A stretch of DNA of 61,435 nt from Nocardia sp. GTDB taxonomy: Bacteria; Actinomycetota; Actinomycetes; Mycobacteriales; Mycobacteriaceae. Positions within the stretch are counted from its first letter, which is position 1; each line of letters begins with the position of its first letter. Below the pieces are notes generated by a model that was not told where the DNA came from, did not search any database, and was given only the letters and a program-made list of their open reading frames with translations. The DNA lies in assembly GCF_025465275.1 (NCBI RefSeq), contig NZ_JAODNK010000191.1, forward strand, positions 1 through 61,435, in the 5' to 3' direction. Positions 34,916 to 42,450 of the stretch are shown here, one piece after another. The position numbers were made by a program, and so were the translations under genes.

Positions 34916-35175
34916 ACGTGGACTACGCCACCGTTCGGGTTGCGATCCGGTTTGAGAACGGCTCTGACGAACCAAACGACTATCCGTACTACGACCACTG
35001 CGGTTTCGATCCTGGTCCGCTCACCGTCGAAGCGGCACACCGAATTTCGCAGATCCACCTGCACAACGAATCGGTTCGGTGCAGGCAGAAGGACGCAGCG
35101 TTGCTGGTACTCGAGTCCGCGGGTCGATTGCATCGTTCCGCAGGGTCGGGGGTGAGACGATGCAGTACCTGGTGA
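34912..35175 (+). CDS. small protein coupled to the oxygenase
   Basis: An 87-residue protein of unknown function. The GTG at 34912 overlaps the oxygenase stop by 4 bases, so it is probably translated with it. The first half is acidic and aromatic (NDYPYYDHCGFDPGPL); the second half is basic with His and Cys residues (HRISQIHLHNESVRC). It could be a partner protein or a small metal-binding protein. It overlaps the next gene by 16 bases. Confidence 0.5.
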   Translation: MNVDYATVRVAIRFENGSDEPNDYPYYDHCGFDPGPLTVEAAHRISQIHLHNESVRCRQKDAALLVLESAGRLHRSAGSGVRRCSTW

Positions 35176-35471
35176 AAGTTCATTGCTGCGGCGCGCATTG
35201 GATCGCTCACGTACCCGCACTCGACTGCTGGACCCTGATCCGGGACAAACGTCAGATCAGATCCACCGTCTGCCTGATGGTCGCGGATGTCGTAGGCGTG
35301 ACACCCGATGCGTTCGGGGTGGACCTGTCCGAGGGGCAGGCAGTGACTGTTGCGGCGGAGTTCAGCGCTGGTGACGCTGTGCGCTGGATTCCGAGCAAGG
35401 ATGAGCCCTCGGTGTCAGCGGCGGCCCTGCCTAGATTGGGCGACGGGAAGGGGTGGTGCCAGTCGACCTAA
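35160..35471 (+). CDS. HicB-like small protein
   Basis: A 103-residue protein whose first 50 residues (YLVKVHCCGAHWIAHVPAL, then a helix IRSTVCLMVADVVGV) resemble the HicB/DUF1902 fold, known from antitoxins. No HicA toxin or second toxin-like ORF is next to it, so it is more likely an orphan in the oxygenase operon. The ATG at 35160 overlaps the previous gene. About 230 bases with no gene separate it from attR. Confidence 0.5.
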   Translation: MQYLVKVHCCGAHWIAHVPALDCWTLIRDKRQIRSTVCLMVADVVGVTPDAFGVDLSEGQAVTVAAEFSAGDAVRWIPSKDEPSVSAAALPRLGDGKGWCQST

Positions 35472-35583
35472 CCCTTCGGATACAGACCCTCGGTCCTTGC
35501 TCGGTACCGGGGGTCTTCCGCTGTCACGGATTGGACTACCTGCCGTGGCCCCTGAAATTACCAGGTCAGGGGATATGTCTAGC

Positions 35584-35606
35584 GTGCCGAGAGTGTGCCA
35601 AGACAG
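35584..35606 (+). repeat. possible integrase arm site near attR
   Basis: GTGCCGAGAGTGTGCCAAGA at 35584 matches the doublet at 24450 in 16 of 20 bases. It lies about 100 bp inside attR. Confidence 0.5.
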
Positions 35607-35704
35607 GCACGCGCGGGCTGGACTGGTCGGTACTGGCCGGACGTGAAAGAGCCTCTGACCTGGATCTGCCGGACCTCAATGGACGCCGGAATACGCTTCC
35701 GGGC

Positions 35705-35752
35705 TCACTCGTAATGAAAAGGTCGCGAGTTCGATTCTCGCAGGCGGCTCCA
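35705..35752 (+). other. attR, 48-bp duplicate of the tRNA-Thr 3' part
   Basis: Identical to 24353-24400 over 48 bases. It contains the anticodon loop, T-arm, acceptor 3' strand and CCA, but no 5' half, so it is not a functional tRNA. Confidence 0.95.
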
Positions 35753-35753
35753 G

Positions 35754-35791
35754 GAAAAGGCCCTCGATGTAGCAGCATCGGGGGCCTTTTC
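35754..35791 (+). terminator. original chromosomal terminator of tRNA-Thr
   Basis: A 16-base stem with one G-T pair (35754-35769 with 35776-35791), the loop tagcag and a T-rich end. It directly follows attR, as expected for the old tRNA terminator displaced by the element. Confidence 0.85.
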
Positions 35792-35807
35792 GTGTGTTCG
35801 CCGGGGG

Positions 35808-36440
35808 TCAGCGGCCGGGGGGTGCGGTGAGGTCGAGGCCGGCGGGGATGGCGGTGAAGGCGTCGCGCAGGCGGACGGTGAGGGTGGCGCGGCCGCCGGC
35901 GCCGTCGGTGTGGACCCACTGGCGGCCTGCCACGCTCCAGGCGGCGGTGGTCAGTTCGGCCAGGACGTGCAGGCGGAGGTCGTCGGGGTCGAGGCCGAGT
36001 TTGCTTGCGAGACAGGCGATCATGTCGATGCGGACGCCGGAGCGGTAGTACTCCACATTGGCCTGCAGGGCCGGTGCGGTGAGGATCAACCGGCGGGTGG
36101 TGAGGTAGCGGTGATCCCAGTCCGGGTCGAGGGCTTCGGCTGTGGTGATCAGGGCGTCGCGAAGGTCGTCGATGACCAGCCCTGTGTAGTCCCGATCTCC
36201 CAGTGTCGCAAGGTAATTGGACCAGAGTTCGGTCTCGGATTCGACGGCCACCGCTTCTTTCGAGGGGAAGGCGCGGAAGAAGGTGCTGCGTGAGACCTCG
36301 GCCTCGTCGACCAGTTCTTCGATGGTGGTCGCGTCGAAGCCTTTCGCGGTGAACAGGCGCAGCGCCGCATCGGCGAGGGCGCGGCGGGTGCGGAGCCGCT
36401 TGCGTTCGCGCAGGGGGAGGGAGCGGTCGACGGTTGCCAT
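35808..36440 (-). CDS. TetR-family transcriptional regulator
   Basis: A 210-residue repressor-type regulator. The N-terminal helix-turn-helix is clear (RALADAALRLFTAKGFDATT, then VDEAEVSRSTFFRAFPSKEA), followed by a helical ligand domain. The ATG at 36440 fits the domain start; the frame could extend further but with unlikely residues. It diverges from a winged-helix gene with a 131-bp gap, so it may control itself and that gene. It is the first chromosomal gene after the element. Confidence 0.9.
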   Translation of the reverse strand: MATVDRSLPLRERKRLRTRRALADAALRLFTAKGFDATTIEELVDEAEVSRSTFFRAFPSKEAVAVESETELWSNYLATLGDRDYTGLVIDDLRDALITTAEALDPDWDHRYLTTRRLILTAPALQANVEYYRSGVRIDMIACLASKLGLDPDDLRLHVLAELTTAAWSVAGRQWVHTDGAGGRATLTVRLRDAFTAIPAGLDLTAPPGR

Positions 36441-36571
36441 GGCAGGGATCGTAGCGGAATCGGTTCTCGGGCACGAAAAAAACTTAGTTCTGATTGAGAC
36501 TTGCGCACGAATGGAACTCAGTGTCAGAATATGAATCACCACGAACGCCCCGCCTGATGAAGGAGCTCGAC

Positions 36572-37003
36572 ATGACCACCACCCTGAACCCCTCGATCAT
36601 CGGCCAGGTCGAGAAGCACCACACCGCCATCCTGACCCGCGCGCTGGCGGGCACCTCCGTCGACGAGAAGCAGTGGATCACTCTGAATCAGGCGCTGGCC
36701 GCCGATGCCCCCGTCGAGCGGACCGCGCACATCGCCCGTGTTGCCGGGATGACCCAGTGGCCGCCCGCATCGGTCGAGACCGCGCTGGTCGCGTTGGTCG
36801 GCGCCGGTCTGGTGGCCGAGCTGCCCGGTGCTCGAATCGAGGTCCCCGATGCCGGCCGGGCGCTGGTCGCCCAGGTCCGCGGCGAAACCGGTGCCATTGT
36901 CGAGCGGGCCTACAGCACCGTTTCGGCCGAGGATCGCGCCATCGCGGCGCGGGTGCTGGTCACCATCACCGCCAGACTGGCCGACGAACTGGCCCATGTG
37001 TGA
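36572..37003 (+). CDS. MarR-like winged-helix protein
   Basis: A 143-residue protein with helical segments and a central winged-helix-like part (RVAGMTQWPPASVETALVAL, then LVGAGLVAELPGARIEV). It resembles MarR-type regulators, but the recognition helix is not a standard one, so the assignment is moderate. The ATG at 36572 follows AAGGAGCTCGAC. It diverges from the TetR gene and ends before a strong hairpin at 37052, making it a single-gene unit. Confidence 0.65.
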   Translation: MTTTLNPSIIGQVEKHHTAILTRALAGTSVDEKQWITLNQALAADAPVERTAHIARVAGMTQWPPASVETALVALVGAGLVAELPGARIEVPDAGRALVAQVRGETGAIVERAYSTVSAEDRAIAARVLVTITARLADELAHV

Positions 37004-37051
37004 GGGGAATTCATCCCGCACCCGGCGGCGTCACCGCTGCCTCGCAATGAG

Positions 37052-37079
37052 AACAGGCCCGGCATACGCCGGGCCTGTT
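37052..37079. terminator. terminator after the winged-helix gene
   Basis: A perfect 12-bp stem (aacaggcccggc and its complement) with the loop atac, 49 bases after the stop, followed by a short T-containing tail. Confidence 0.85.
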
Positions 37080-37282
37080 GCCGTTTCGGGACGATCTGCG
37101 CCGCGGTGGGGAGCGCGGGGCGGGATGGCCGACTTGTGCTCGCGGTGACTCGAAATCTGTTCGCGGCAGCCGGGTTTTGCGACTCTGACCAAAGCTGTGC
37201 TCCGGCGATCCGTCGGAGCGGGTGGCGTCCGGGCATCGAACAACGGTGTGGGGAGGTCGCCGAGATGAGGAGGACCCCAGCC

Positions 37283-38458
37283 ATGGCCAACGATAACGAC
37301 AACGCACCAGCACACGACAACCCTGCCAACGAGAGCGCCGGGCAGCGGGATTCGCGCGAGTCACCGGCCGAGGTCGCGGCGGAGACTTCTGCGGCCGGCC
37401 ACACGGTGGATGACGAATCCGAGGATCTGGCGACGCCGGCGGAGCTGGAGGTGCCGGGCTTGTCGCGGCGAAAGCTGTTCGCCGGCGTGGGGATTGCCGC
37501 GGCGGTCGTGGCAGGCGGCGGTGTGACGGCTTGGCTGACGACGCGGCGGACGCCGGGGTCGGGGCCGGTGAATCGGGCGTTGAAGATCGGATACGGCGGC
37601 GGAGTGTGTGAGGCGCCGCTGTTCGCGGCCCTGCATCAGGGGATCTTCGATAAGCACGGGCTCGAGGTGGAGGTCGTCAAGACCGGGTCGGATGAGATCA
37701 AGGATGCGGTGGGCGCCGGGAAGTTGGATGCCGCGCCGGGGATCTTCTTCTCCTGGTTGAAGCCGATCGAGCAGGGGATCGACGCCAAGCTGGCGGCGGG
37801 GTTGCACGAGGGGTGCCTGCGGATCATCGTGCCGCCGGACAGTCCGATCACATCGATTGCGGAGCTGCGGAACAAGACGATCGGCGTGGCGGCCATCGGG
37901 GATTCGGCCATGTCGTTCTTTTCGCTGGATCTGCTGGATGCGGGGATCAATCCCAGCGAGGATGTGGAGTGGCGGGTGTTTCCCGGAGATCAACTGGGGG
38001 ATGCGCTGACCCGGGGCGAGATCGCCGCGGTCGCGGGCAGTGACCCGAATGCGCTGCTGCCCAGGCTGAATGGGAAGGCTCGCGAGCTCACCAATAATCA
38101 GTCGGGCGCGAACCGGGAGTTGTTCTGCTGCGCGACCGCCATCAATGGCCGACTGCTGCGCGAGGATCCGAATACGGCGCGGGCGCTGGTGACGGCATGG
38201 GCGGAGGGGAGCCGCTGGGTGGGGGCGAACCTGGCGCAGACCGCCGCCATCGAGGCGGACAACAAGTATGTGGCGGCCGACCGGACGGTGGTGGAGAAGA
38301 CGCTGACAACCTACGGGTACAACCCGTCCGCGGTGAAGTTCAAACCCGAGATCACTCCCGGGATCGAAAAGTTCGCCAAGACTGGATATCTGGATCGGAA
38401 GACGGATGCACGAGTGCTCGCCGATAAGGTCTACGCCGACCTGGGACTGACATGGTGA
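37283..38458 (+). CDS. ABC transporter substrate-binding protein, sulfonate/nitrate type, Tat-exported
   Basis: A 391-residue binding protein of the NMT1/SsuA family. An unusual acidic stretch of about 65 residues precedes a Tat-like signal SRRKLFAGVGIAAAVVAGGG, so it is probably exported folded and may stay anchored by its helix. No lipobox Cys is present. The binding domain follows (LKIGYGGGVCEAPLFAALHQ). The ATG at 37283 has GAGGAGG upstream. The substrate could be a sulfonate, taurine, nitrate or similar anion; the downstream enzyme favours a sulfur compound. It is the first gene of the six-gene overlapping operon. Confidence 0.85.
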   Translation: MANDNDNAPAHDNPANESAGQRDSRESPAEVAAETSAAGHTVDDESEDLATPAELEVPGLSRRKLFAGVGIAAAVVAGGGVTAWLTTRRTPGSGPVNRALKIGYGGGVCEAPLFAALHQGIFDKHGLEVEVVKTGSDEIKDAVGAGKLDAAPGIFFSWLKPIEQGIDAKLAAGLHEGCLRIIVPPDSPITSIAELRNKTIGVAAIGDSAMSFFSLDLLDAGINPSEDVEWRVFPGDQLGDALTRGEIAAVAGSDPNALLPRLNGKARELTNNQSGANRELFCCATAINGRLLREDPNTARALVTAWAEGSRWVGANLAQTAAIEADNKYVAADRTVVEKTLTTYGYNPSAVKFKPEITPGIEKFAKTGYLDRKTDARVLADKVYADLGLTW

Positions 38459-39516
38459 CAACAGCTCCGGTGAGTGCCGCCGAAACACCGGACGCCGCTG
38501 CCGCCTCACCGAGCGCCGCCTCACCGAACACCGTCGCTACCAGCGTCCCGTCGCCGAGCGCTGCGCGGCGGTATCCGCCGACGCTGGGGTTCGTGCTGTC
38601 CTGGTCGCTGTGGGCGCTTACTGCCGCAGTGACGCTGGCGGTGCCGGATCGGCTGGATGCGGCATCGCCGCAGGCGGTCGGAATCGGTTTCGCGGCATGG
38701 ACTTTCGCGTTCGGTGTCTGGGGCATTGTCGCGTATGGGCGTCGTGGTGTGACCGTGCTACTACGGCATTGGACGCCGTGGATCGGGGTACTGGCCGCGT
38801 GGATGCTGTTGTGGGAGTGGAGCACTGCCAAGACCGGATGGTTGATTCCTCCGCATTTCGCGTCGCCGCAACACATGCTCCTGGTGTTTTATGAGGACGG
38901 CGGGCTGCTGATTTCCTGCACGTGGCATTCACTGGTGCTGTTGCTGACGGGTTTTGCCATCGGCGTGGTCGGCGGGTTGATCACCGGCATCGCCACCGGT
39001 TGGTCGAAAGCCGTTGCCTACTGGGCGAATCCGCTGCTCCAGACAATCGGTCCGGTGCCGCCGGCGACGCTGCTGCCGCTGGTGTTCATTCTGTCGCCGA
39101 GTACCTATCTGGGCAGTGTGTTCATGGTGTCGCTGGGGGTGTGGTTCCCGGTGGCGTTCCTGACTCGCGTCGGGATCGCGGGTGTGGTGCGCGGGTACTT
39201 CGATGTGGCACAGACGCTCGGTGCGTCGAATCGGTTTCTGATTTGGCGAGTGGCCGTGCCCGGTGCGCTGCCGAGCATTTTCACCGGGGTGTTCATGGGT
39301 TTGTATGCCTCACTGGCGGCGCTGGCGGTGGCGGAGTTGCTGGGTGTGAAGAACGGTCTCGGCTGGTACATCCAGTGGACGAAGGGCTGGGCCGCGTATC
39401 CGCGCATGTACGCGGCGATTCTGATCATGATCGTGGTGGCGAGTACCGCGATTCTCGGACTGTTCCGGCTGCGCAATCGCGCACTGGCCTGGCAGAAGGA
39501 TCTGGTGCGATGGTGA
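38452..39516 (+). CDS. ABC transporter permease, SsuC/TauC type
   Basis: A 354-residue permease, longer than usual (about 260), because two extra hydrophobic segments lie before the BPD_transp_1 core. The EAA-type loop is visible as FDVAQTLGASNRFLIWRVAV. The start at 38452 overlaps the binding-protein stop by 7 bases (a GTG at 38455 is also possible), and the end overlaps the ATPase start by 7 bases. It forms the membrane channel for the upstream binding protein. Confidence 0.9.
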   Translation: MVTTAPVSAAETPDAAAASPSAASPNTVATSVPSPSAARRYPPTLGFVLSWSLWALTAAVTLAVPDRLDAASPQAVGIGFAAWTFAFGVWGIVAYGRRGVTVLLRHWTPWIGVLAAWMLLWEWSTAKTGWLIPPHFASPQHMLLVFYEDGGLLISCTWHSLVLLLTGFAIGVVGGLITGIATGWSKAVAYWANPLLQTIGPVPPATLLPLVFILSPSTYLGSVFMVSLGVWFPVAFLTRVGIAGVVRGYFDVAQTLGASNRFLIWRVAVPGALPSIFTGVFMGLYASLAALAVAELLGVKNGLGWYIQWTKGWAAYPRMYAAILIMIVVASTAILGLFRLRNRALAWQKDLVRW

Positions 39517-40352
39517 ACGACGGTATCGCGGTCGATATCGAGGGAGTGTCGCACCAGTTCGCGGTGGCCGGGCCGCGCGGCCGGACGCTGCTGGACCGGG
39601 TGTTCGGGCGGCCCGCGCCGACACCGACGCGGGCACAGGAATTGGGGCGGCTGCGGGTGCTCACCGACGTGTCCTTGCGGATCGAGCCGGGTCAGTTCGT
39701 GGCTCTGCTCGGGCCGTCCGGGTGCGGGAAGTCGACGCTGTTGCGGCTGCTGGCGGGGCTGGACCGGCCGTCGCGGGGCACGGTATGCGCCGACGGGTCC
39801 GCCATTGCGGGCCCGGATCCGCATCGCGCCTTGATGTTTCAGGATCCGATGCTGTTCCCGTGGCGCACCGTCGAGCAGAATGTGGCGCTCGGTCCGCAGG
39901 CGCGCGGCACTTCGGCCGCCGACCGGGATCGGGTGACGGAGGCATTGGAGCTGGTCGGGCTGCACGGGTTCCGCGATTCCTATCCGGCGCAACTGTCCGG
40001 CGGTATGGCGCAGCGCGCGGCCTTGGCGCGGGCACTGGTGAATCGGCCGCGCCTGTTCCTACTGGACGAACCGCTCGGCAAATTGGACGCGCTGACGCGC
40101 GCGACCCTGCAGGCCGAGATCGCCCGATTGTGGCAGCGTGATCGATTCACCGCGGTGCTGGTCACCCACGATGTCGACGAGGCGCTGCGCCTGGCCGACC
40201 GTGTGGTGGTGTTCACGCCGCGTCCAGGAAAAGTGGTGCGGGACTTGGCAATAGAGCTGCCGCGCCCGCGCGATAACGAACATTCGGAATATCTTCGATT
40301 GCGCCGGGAGCTGTTCATCGCACTCGGCGAGACAGGCAGGGCCGCCGCATGA
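39510..40352 (+). CDS. ABC transporter ATPase, SsuB/TauB type
   Basis: A 280-residue ATPase. Walker A is GPSGCGKST, the Q-loop is in MFQDPMLFPW, the signature is LSGGMAQR, Walker B is LFLLDEP and the switch His is in LVTHDVDEA. An insertion of about 30 residues before Walker A (ending ARAQELGRLRVL) is unusual but in frame. The start at 39510 overlaps the permease, and its end overlaps the next gene as ATGA. It drives import by the preceding permease. Confidence 0.93.
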   Translation: MVNDGIAVDIEGVSHQFAVAGPRGRTLLDRVFGRPAPTPTRAQELGRLRVLTDVSLRIEPGQFVALLGPSGCGKSTLLRLLAGLDRPSRGTVCADGSAIAGPDPHRALMFQDPMLFPWRTVEQNVALGPQARGTSAADRDRVTEALELVGLHGFRDSYPAQLSGGMAQRAALARALVNRPRLFLLDEPLGKLDALTRATLQAEIARLWQRDRFTAVLVTHDVDEALRLADRVVVFTPRPGKVVRDLAIELPRPRDNEHSEYLRLRRELFIALGETGRAAA

Positions 40353-41767
40353 CCACCGTCTCCCCACGCGCCGCGGGCGTGTACGACTCCTTTGCCGACG
40401 CCATCGGCAATACGCCGCTGGTGCGGCTCAACCGTGTGACCGGCGATATAACCGCCACCGTCTATGTGAAGCTCGAGTATCTGAATCCCGGCGGCAGTGT
40501 GAAGGATCGGGCCGCGCGCGCCATGCTGCTGGCCGCCGAGGAGTCCGGTGAGCTGCGCCCCGGCGGGACCGTGGTGGAGGCCAGTTCGGGCAATACCGGG
40601 CTGGGGCTGGCCGCGGTCGCCGCCTCTCGCGGGTACCGGACGATTGTGGTGGTGCCGGACCGGGTGAGCGGCGAGAAGGTCCAGTTGCTGCGTGCACACG
40701 GTGCGGAGGTGCATCTGACGCCCGGGCTGCGGCCGGTGGATCATCCAGAGCATCTGCGCACTGTCGCCTTGCGGCTGGTCTCGGAGATTCCGGGCGCGTG
40801 GTTCGCCGGGCAGTACGACAATCCTGCCAATCCGGCCGCCCACCGCGCGACCACGGGTCCGGAGATCTGGACCCAAACCGAGGGGCGGGTAACGCATTTC
40901 GTGGCAGGTATCGGGACCGGCGGCACCATCTCCGGGACCGGCGAATATCTGAAGGAGGCATCCGGCGGTGCGGTGCGAGTGATCGGGGCCGATCCGGAGA
41001 GCTCGGTGTACGGCGGCGGCGACGGTCGTATCTGGTACGTCGAAGCGGTCGGGCATTTTGTGCATCCGGCGACGGAAACCGATCTGTGGCCGGATTCCTA
41101 CAACCGGGACGTAGTCGATCGGATCGAGCGGATTCCCGATATCGATGCGATTCGGGTGCTGCACCGGCTGGCCCGGGAGGAGGGCCTGCTGCTGGGAGGT
41201 TCGTCCGGGACGGCCATTGTGGCGGCGCTGCGCATTGCCCGGGAACTCGGGCCCGAGGATGTGGTGGTTGTTATCGCACCGGACTCGGGTCGCGCCTATC
41301 TGTCCAAGTACTACAGCGATGAATGGTTGGGGGCCTTGGGGTTTCCGCTGACATCCGCTGTCGAAGGACGGACGGTCGGGGATCTTGCCGGGCTCACCGA
41401 TACGGCGAATACCGCGGTGGCGGTTCCGTCCGGCGCGACCGTGGCCGTGGCGAAGCAGCTCCTCGGTTCGGGTACGGCGCTGCCGGTGGTCTTGCAGCGC
41501 AAGGCATCCGGACCGGCCGTCGTAGCCGAGGTGCTCGGTTCCATTACCGCTGAGACCCTTTCGGGCGCACCCGAGGACGACCTGGTGAGTGGGCATCTCG
41601 GCGCGCCGCTTCCGACTGTCGGCACCACCGAGTCGCTGGCCGGGGCCGCGGCACGGATCGCCGGGCACACCGGGCCGGTGCTGGTGGTCCGGGAGGGCCG
41701 GGTCATTGCACTGCTGGACGCGGCGCAGATCGTGGATGAGAACGTCGAAAATGAAGGTGGAGTGTGA
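40349..41767 (+). CDS. cystathionine beta-synthase/cysteine synthase-like PLP enzyme with C-terminal CBS-type region
   Basis: A 472-residue enzyme. The fold-type II PLP domain starts with IGNTPLVRL; the PLP lysine is in NPGGSVKDRAA, the phosphate loop is in GTGGTISG, and the serine-binding SSGNTG motif is present. The C-terminal 130 residues have a weak resemblance to a CBS-domain pair. The family makes cystathionine or cysteine from serine or acetylserine. Its place in an ABC/copper operon suggests that it processes the imported sulfur compound or supplies cysteine; this is inferred. The gene overlaps both neighbours by 4 bases. Confidence 0.88.
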   Translation: MTTVSPRAAGVYDSFADAIGNTPLVRLNRVTGDITATVYVKLEYLNPGGSVKDRAARAMLLAAEESGELRPGGTVVEASSGNTGLGLAAVAASRGYRTIVVVPDRVSGEKVQLLRAHGAEVHLTPGLRPVDHPEHLRTVALRLVSEIPGAWFAGQYDNPANPAAHRATTGPEIWTQTEGRVTHFVAGIGTGGTISGTGEYLKEASGGAVRVIGADPESSVYGGGDGRIWYVEAVGHFVHPATETDLWPDSYNRDVVDRIERIPDIDAIRVLHRLAREEGLLLGGSSGTAIVAALRIARELGPEDVVVVIAPDSGRAYLSKYYSDEWLGALGFPLTSAVEGRTVGDLAGLTDTANTAVAVPSGATVAVAKQLLGSGTALPVVLQRKASGPAVVAEVLGSITAETLSGAPEDDLVSGHLGAPLPTVGTTESLAGAAARIAGHTGPVLVVREGRVIALLDAAQIVDENVENEGGV

Positions 41768-42450
41768 GATACGTACGTTGGACCGTGATCGCCGCGGCGG
41801 CCGGGATGCTGGTGCTGGCGGGTTCGGGAGTGGCGTCCGCGCATGTCGAGGTGAGTGCGCCCGATGCCGCGCCGGGCGGGATGGCGGTCCTGACCGTGCG
41901 GGTGCCCACGGAGTCGGCGACAGCGGGCACCGTGAAGGTGGAACTCACACTGCCGAAGGACAATCCGCTGGCCGTGGTGCGGAGCGAGCAGGTGCCGGGC
42001 TGGCAGGTCGAGCAGCACCGCGCCACTCTCGCGACGCCGGTCGACAACGGGCACGGCGGCAAGGTCTCCGATTACGTCGCGAGTGTCACCTTCACCGCCC
42101 GCGACGGAGCGTCGATCGGCCCCGGTGAGTTCGGTGAGTTCAAGCTGCTGGTCGGCCCGCTCCCGCATGTGAGCGAACTGGTGTTCCCTGCCATCCAGAC
42201 CTACAGCGACGGCACCGTGGTCTCGTGGATCGAACGGTCCGCCGACGGGACCACACCCGACAAGCCCGCACCCACCCTGCGATTGGCGGCCGCACACGAC
42301 CACGGTGATCCCGCCGCCGTATCGGAACAATCTGTGCCACAGCATGATTCTGGCGCAGCCGGGCGAATCTCGGTGACCGCCCTGGTGGCCTCCGGCCTTG
42401 CTGTCGCACTGGCTGCCGCACCGCGGCTCCGGTGGCCCCGCAGAGGGTGA
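41764..42450 (+). CDS. YcnI-like (DUF1775) copper-associated protein
   Basis: A 228-residue exported protein. A signal peptide ends in GVASAHVEV, which leaves His at the new N-terminus, a copper ligand in YcnI. The DUF1775 beta-sandwich follows, and a C-terminal helix with a basic end (LRWPRRG) anchors it. It probably hands copper to the CopCD protein. The GTG at 41764 overlaps the previous stop, and the end overlaps the next GTG at 42447. Confidence 0.9.
   Translation: MRYVRWTVIAAAAGMLVLAGSGVASAHVEVSAPDAAPGGMAVLTVRVPTESATAGTVKVELTLPKDNPLAVVRSEQVPGWQVEQHRATLATPVDNGHGGKVSDYVASVTFTARDGASIGPGEFGEFKLLVGPLPHVSELVFPAIQTYSDGTVVSWIERSADGTTPDKPAPTLRLAAAHDHGDPAAVSEQSVPQHDSGAAGRISVTALVASGLAVALAAAPRLRWPRRG

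Larger units (their letters stand above)
24353..35752. mobile_element. 11.35-kb integrated element in tRNA-Thr
   Basis: Exact 48-bp repeats bound it: attL in tRNA-Thr and attR at 35705-35752. Next to attL is a tyrosine integrase gene facing it, then a divergent repressor/excisionase pair, a rightward operon of replication-type and small unknown genes (27008-30268), then cargo genes of mixed orientation. I see no capsid, tail, portal, large terminase, relaxase or FtsK/TraB gene. It is therefore not a complete prophage or conjugative element. A phage satellite or a reduced integrative plasmid fits best. The integrase is frameshifted, so it may be immobile. Confidence 0.92.

Noticed and set aside
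35160..35471. Complete HicAB toxin-antitoxin pair
   Set aside because: Only a HicB-like protein is seen; no HicA-type toxin ORF lies on either side.
24353..35752. Complete prophage or conjugative element
   Set aside because: No capsid, portal, tail, lysis, relaxase or TraB/FtsK gene was recognised in the 11.35 kb.
35705..35752. Second tRNA-Thr gene
   Set aside because: Only the 3' part is present; the D-arm and 5' acceptor strand are missing.
39980..41668. 562-residue minus-strand frame over the ATPase and CBS-like genes
   Set aside because: Antisense to two clear enzymes; no recognisable protein.
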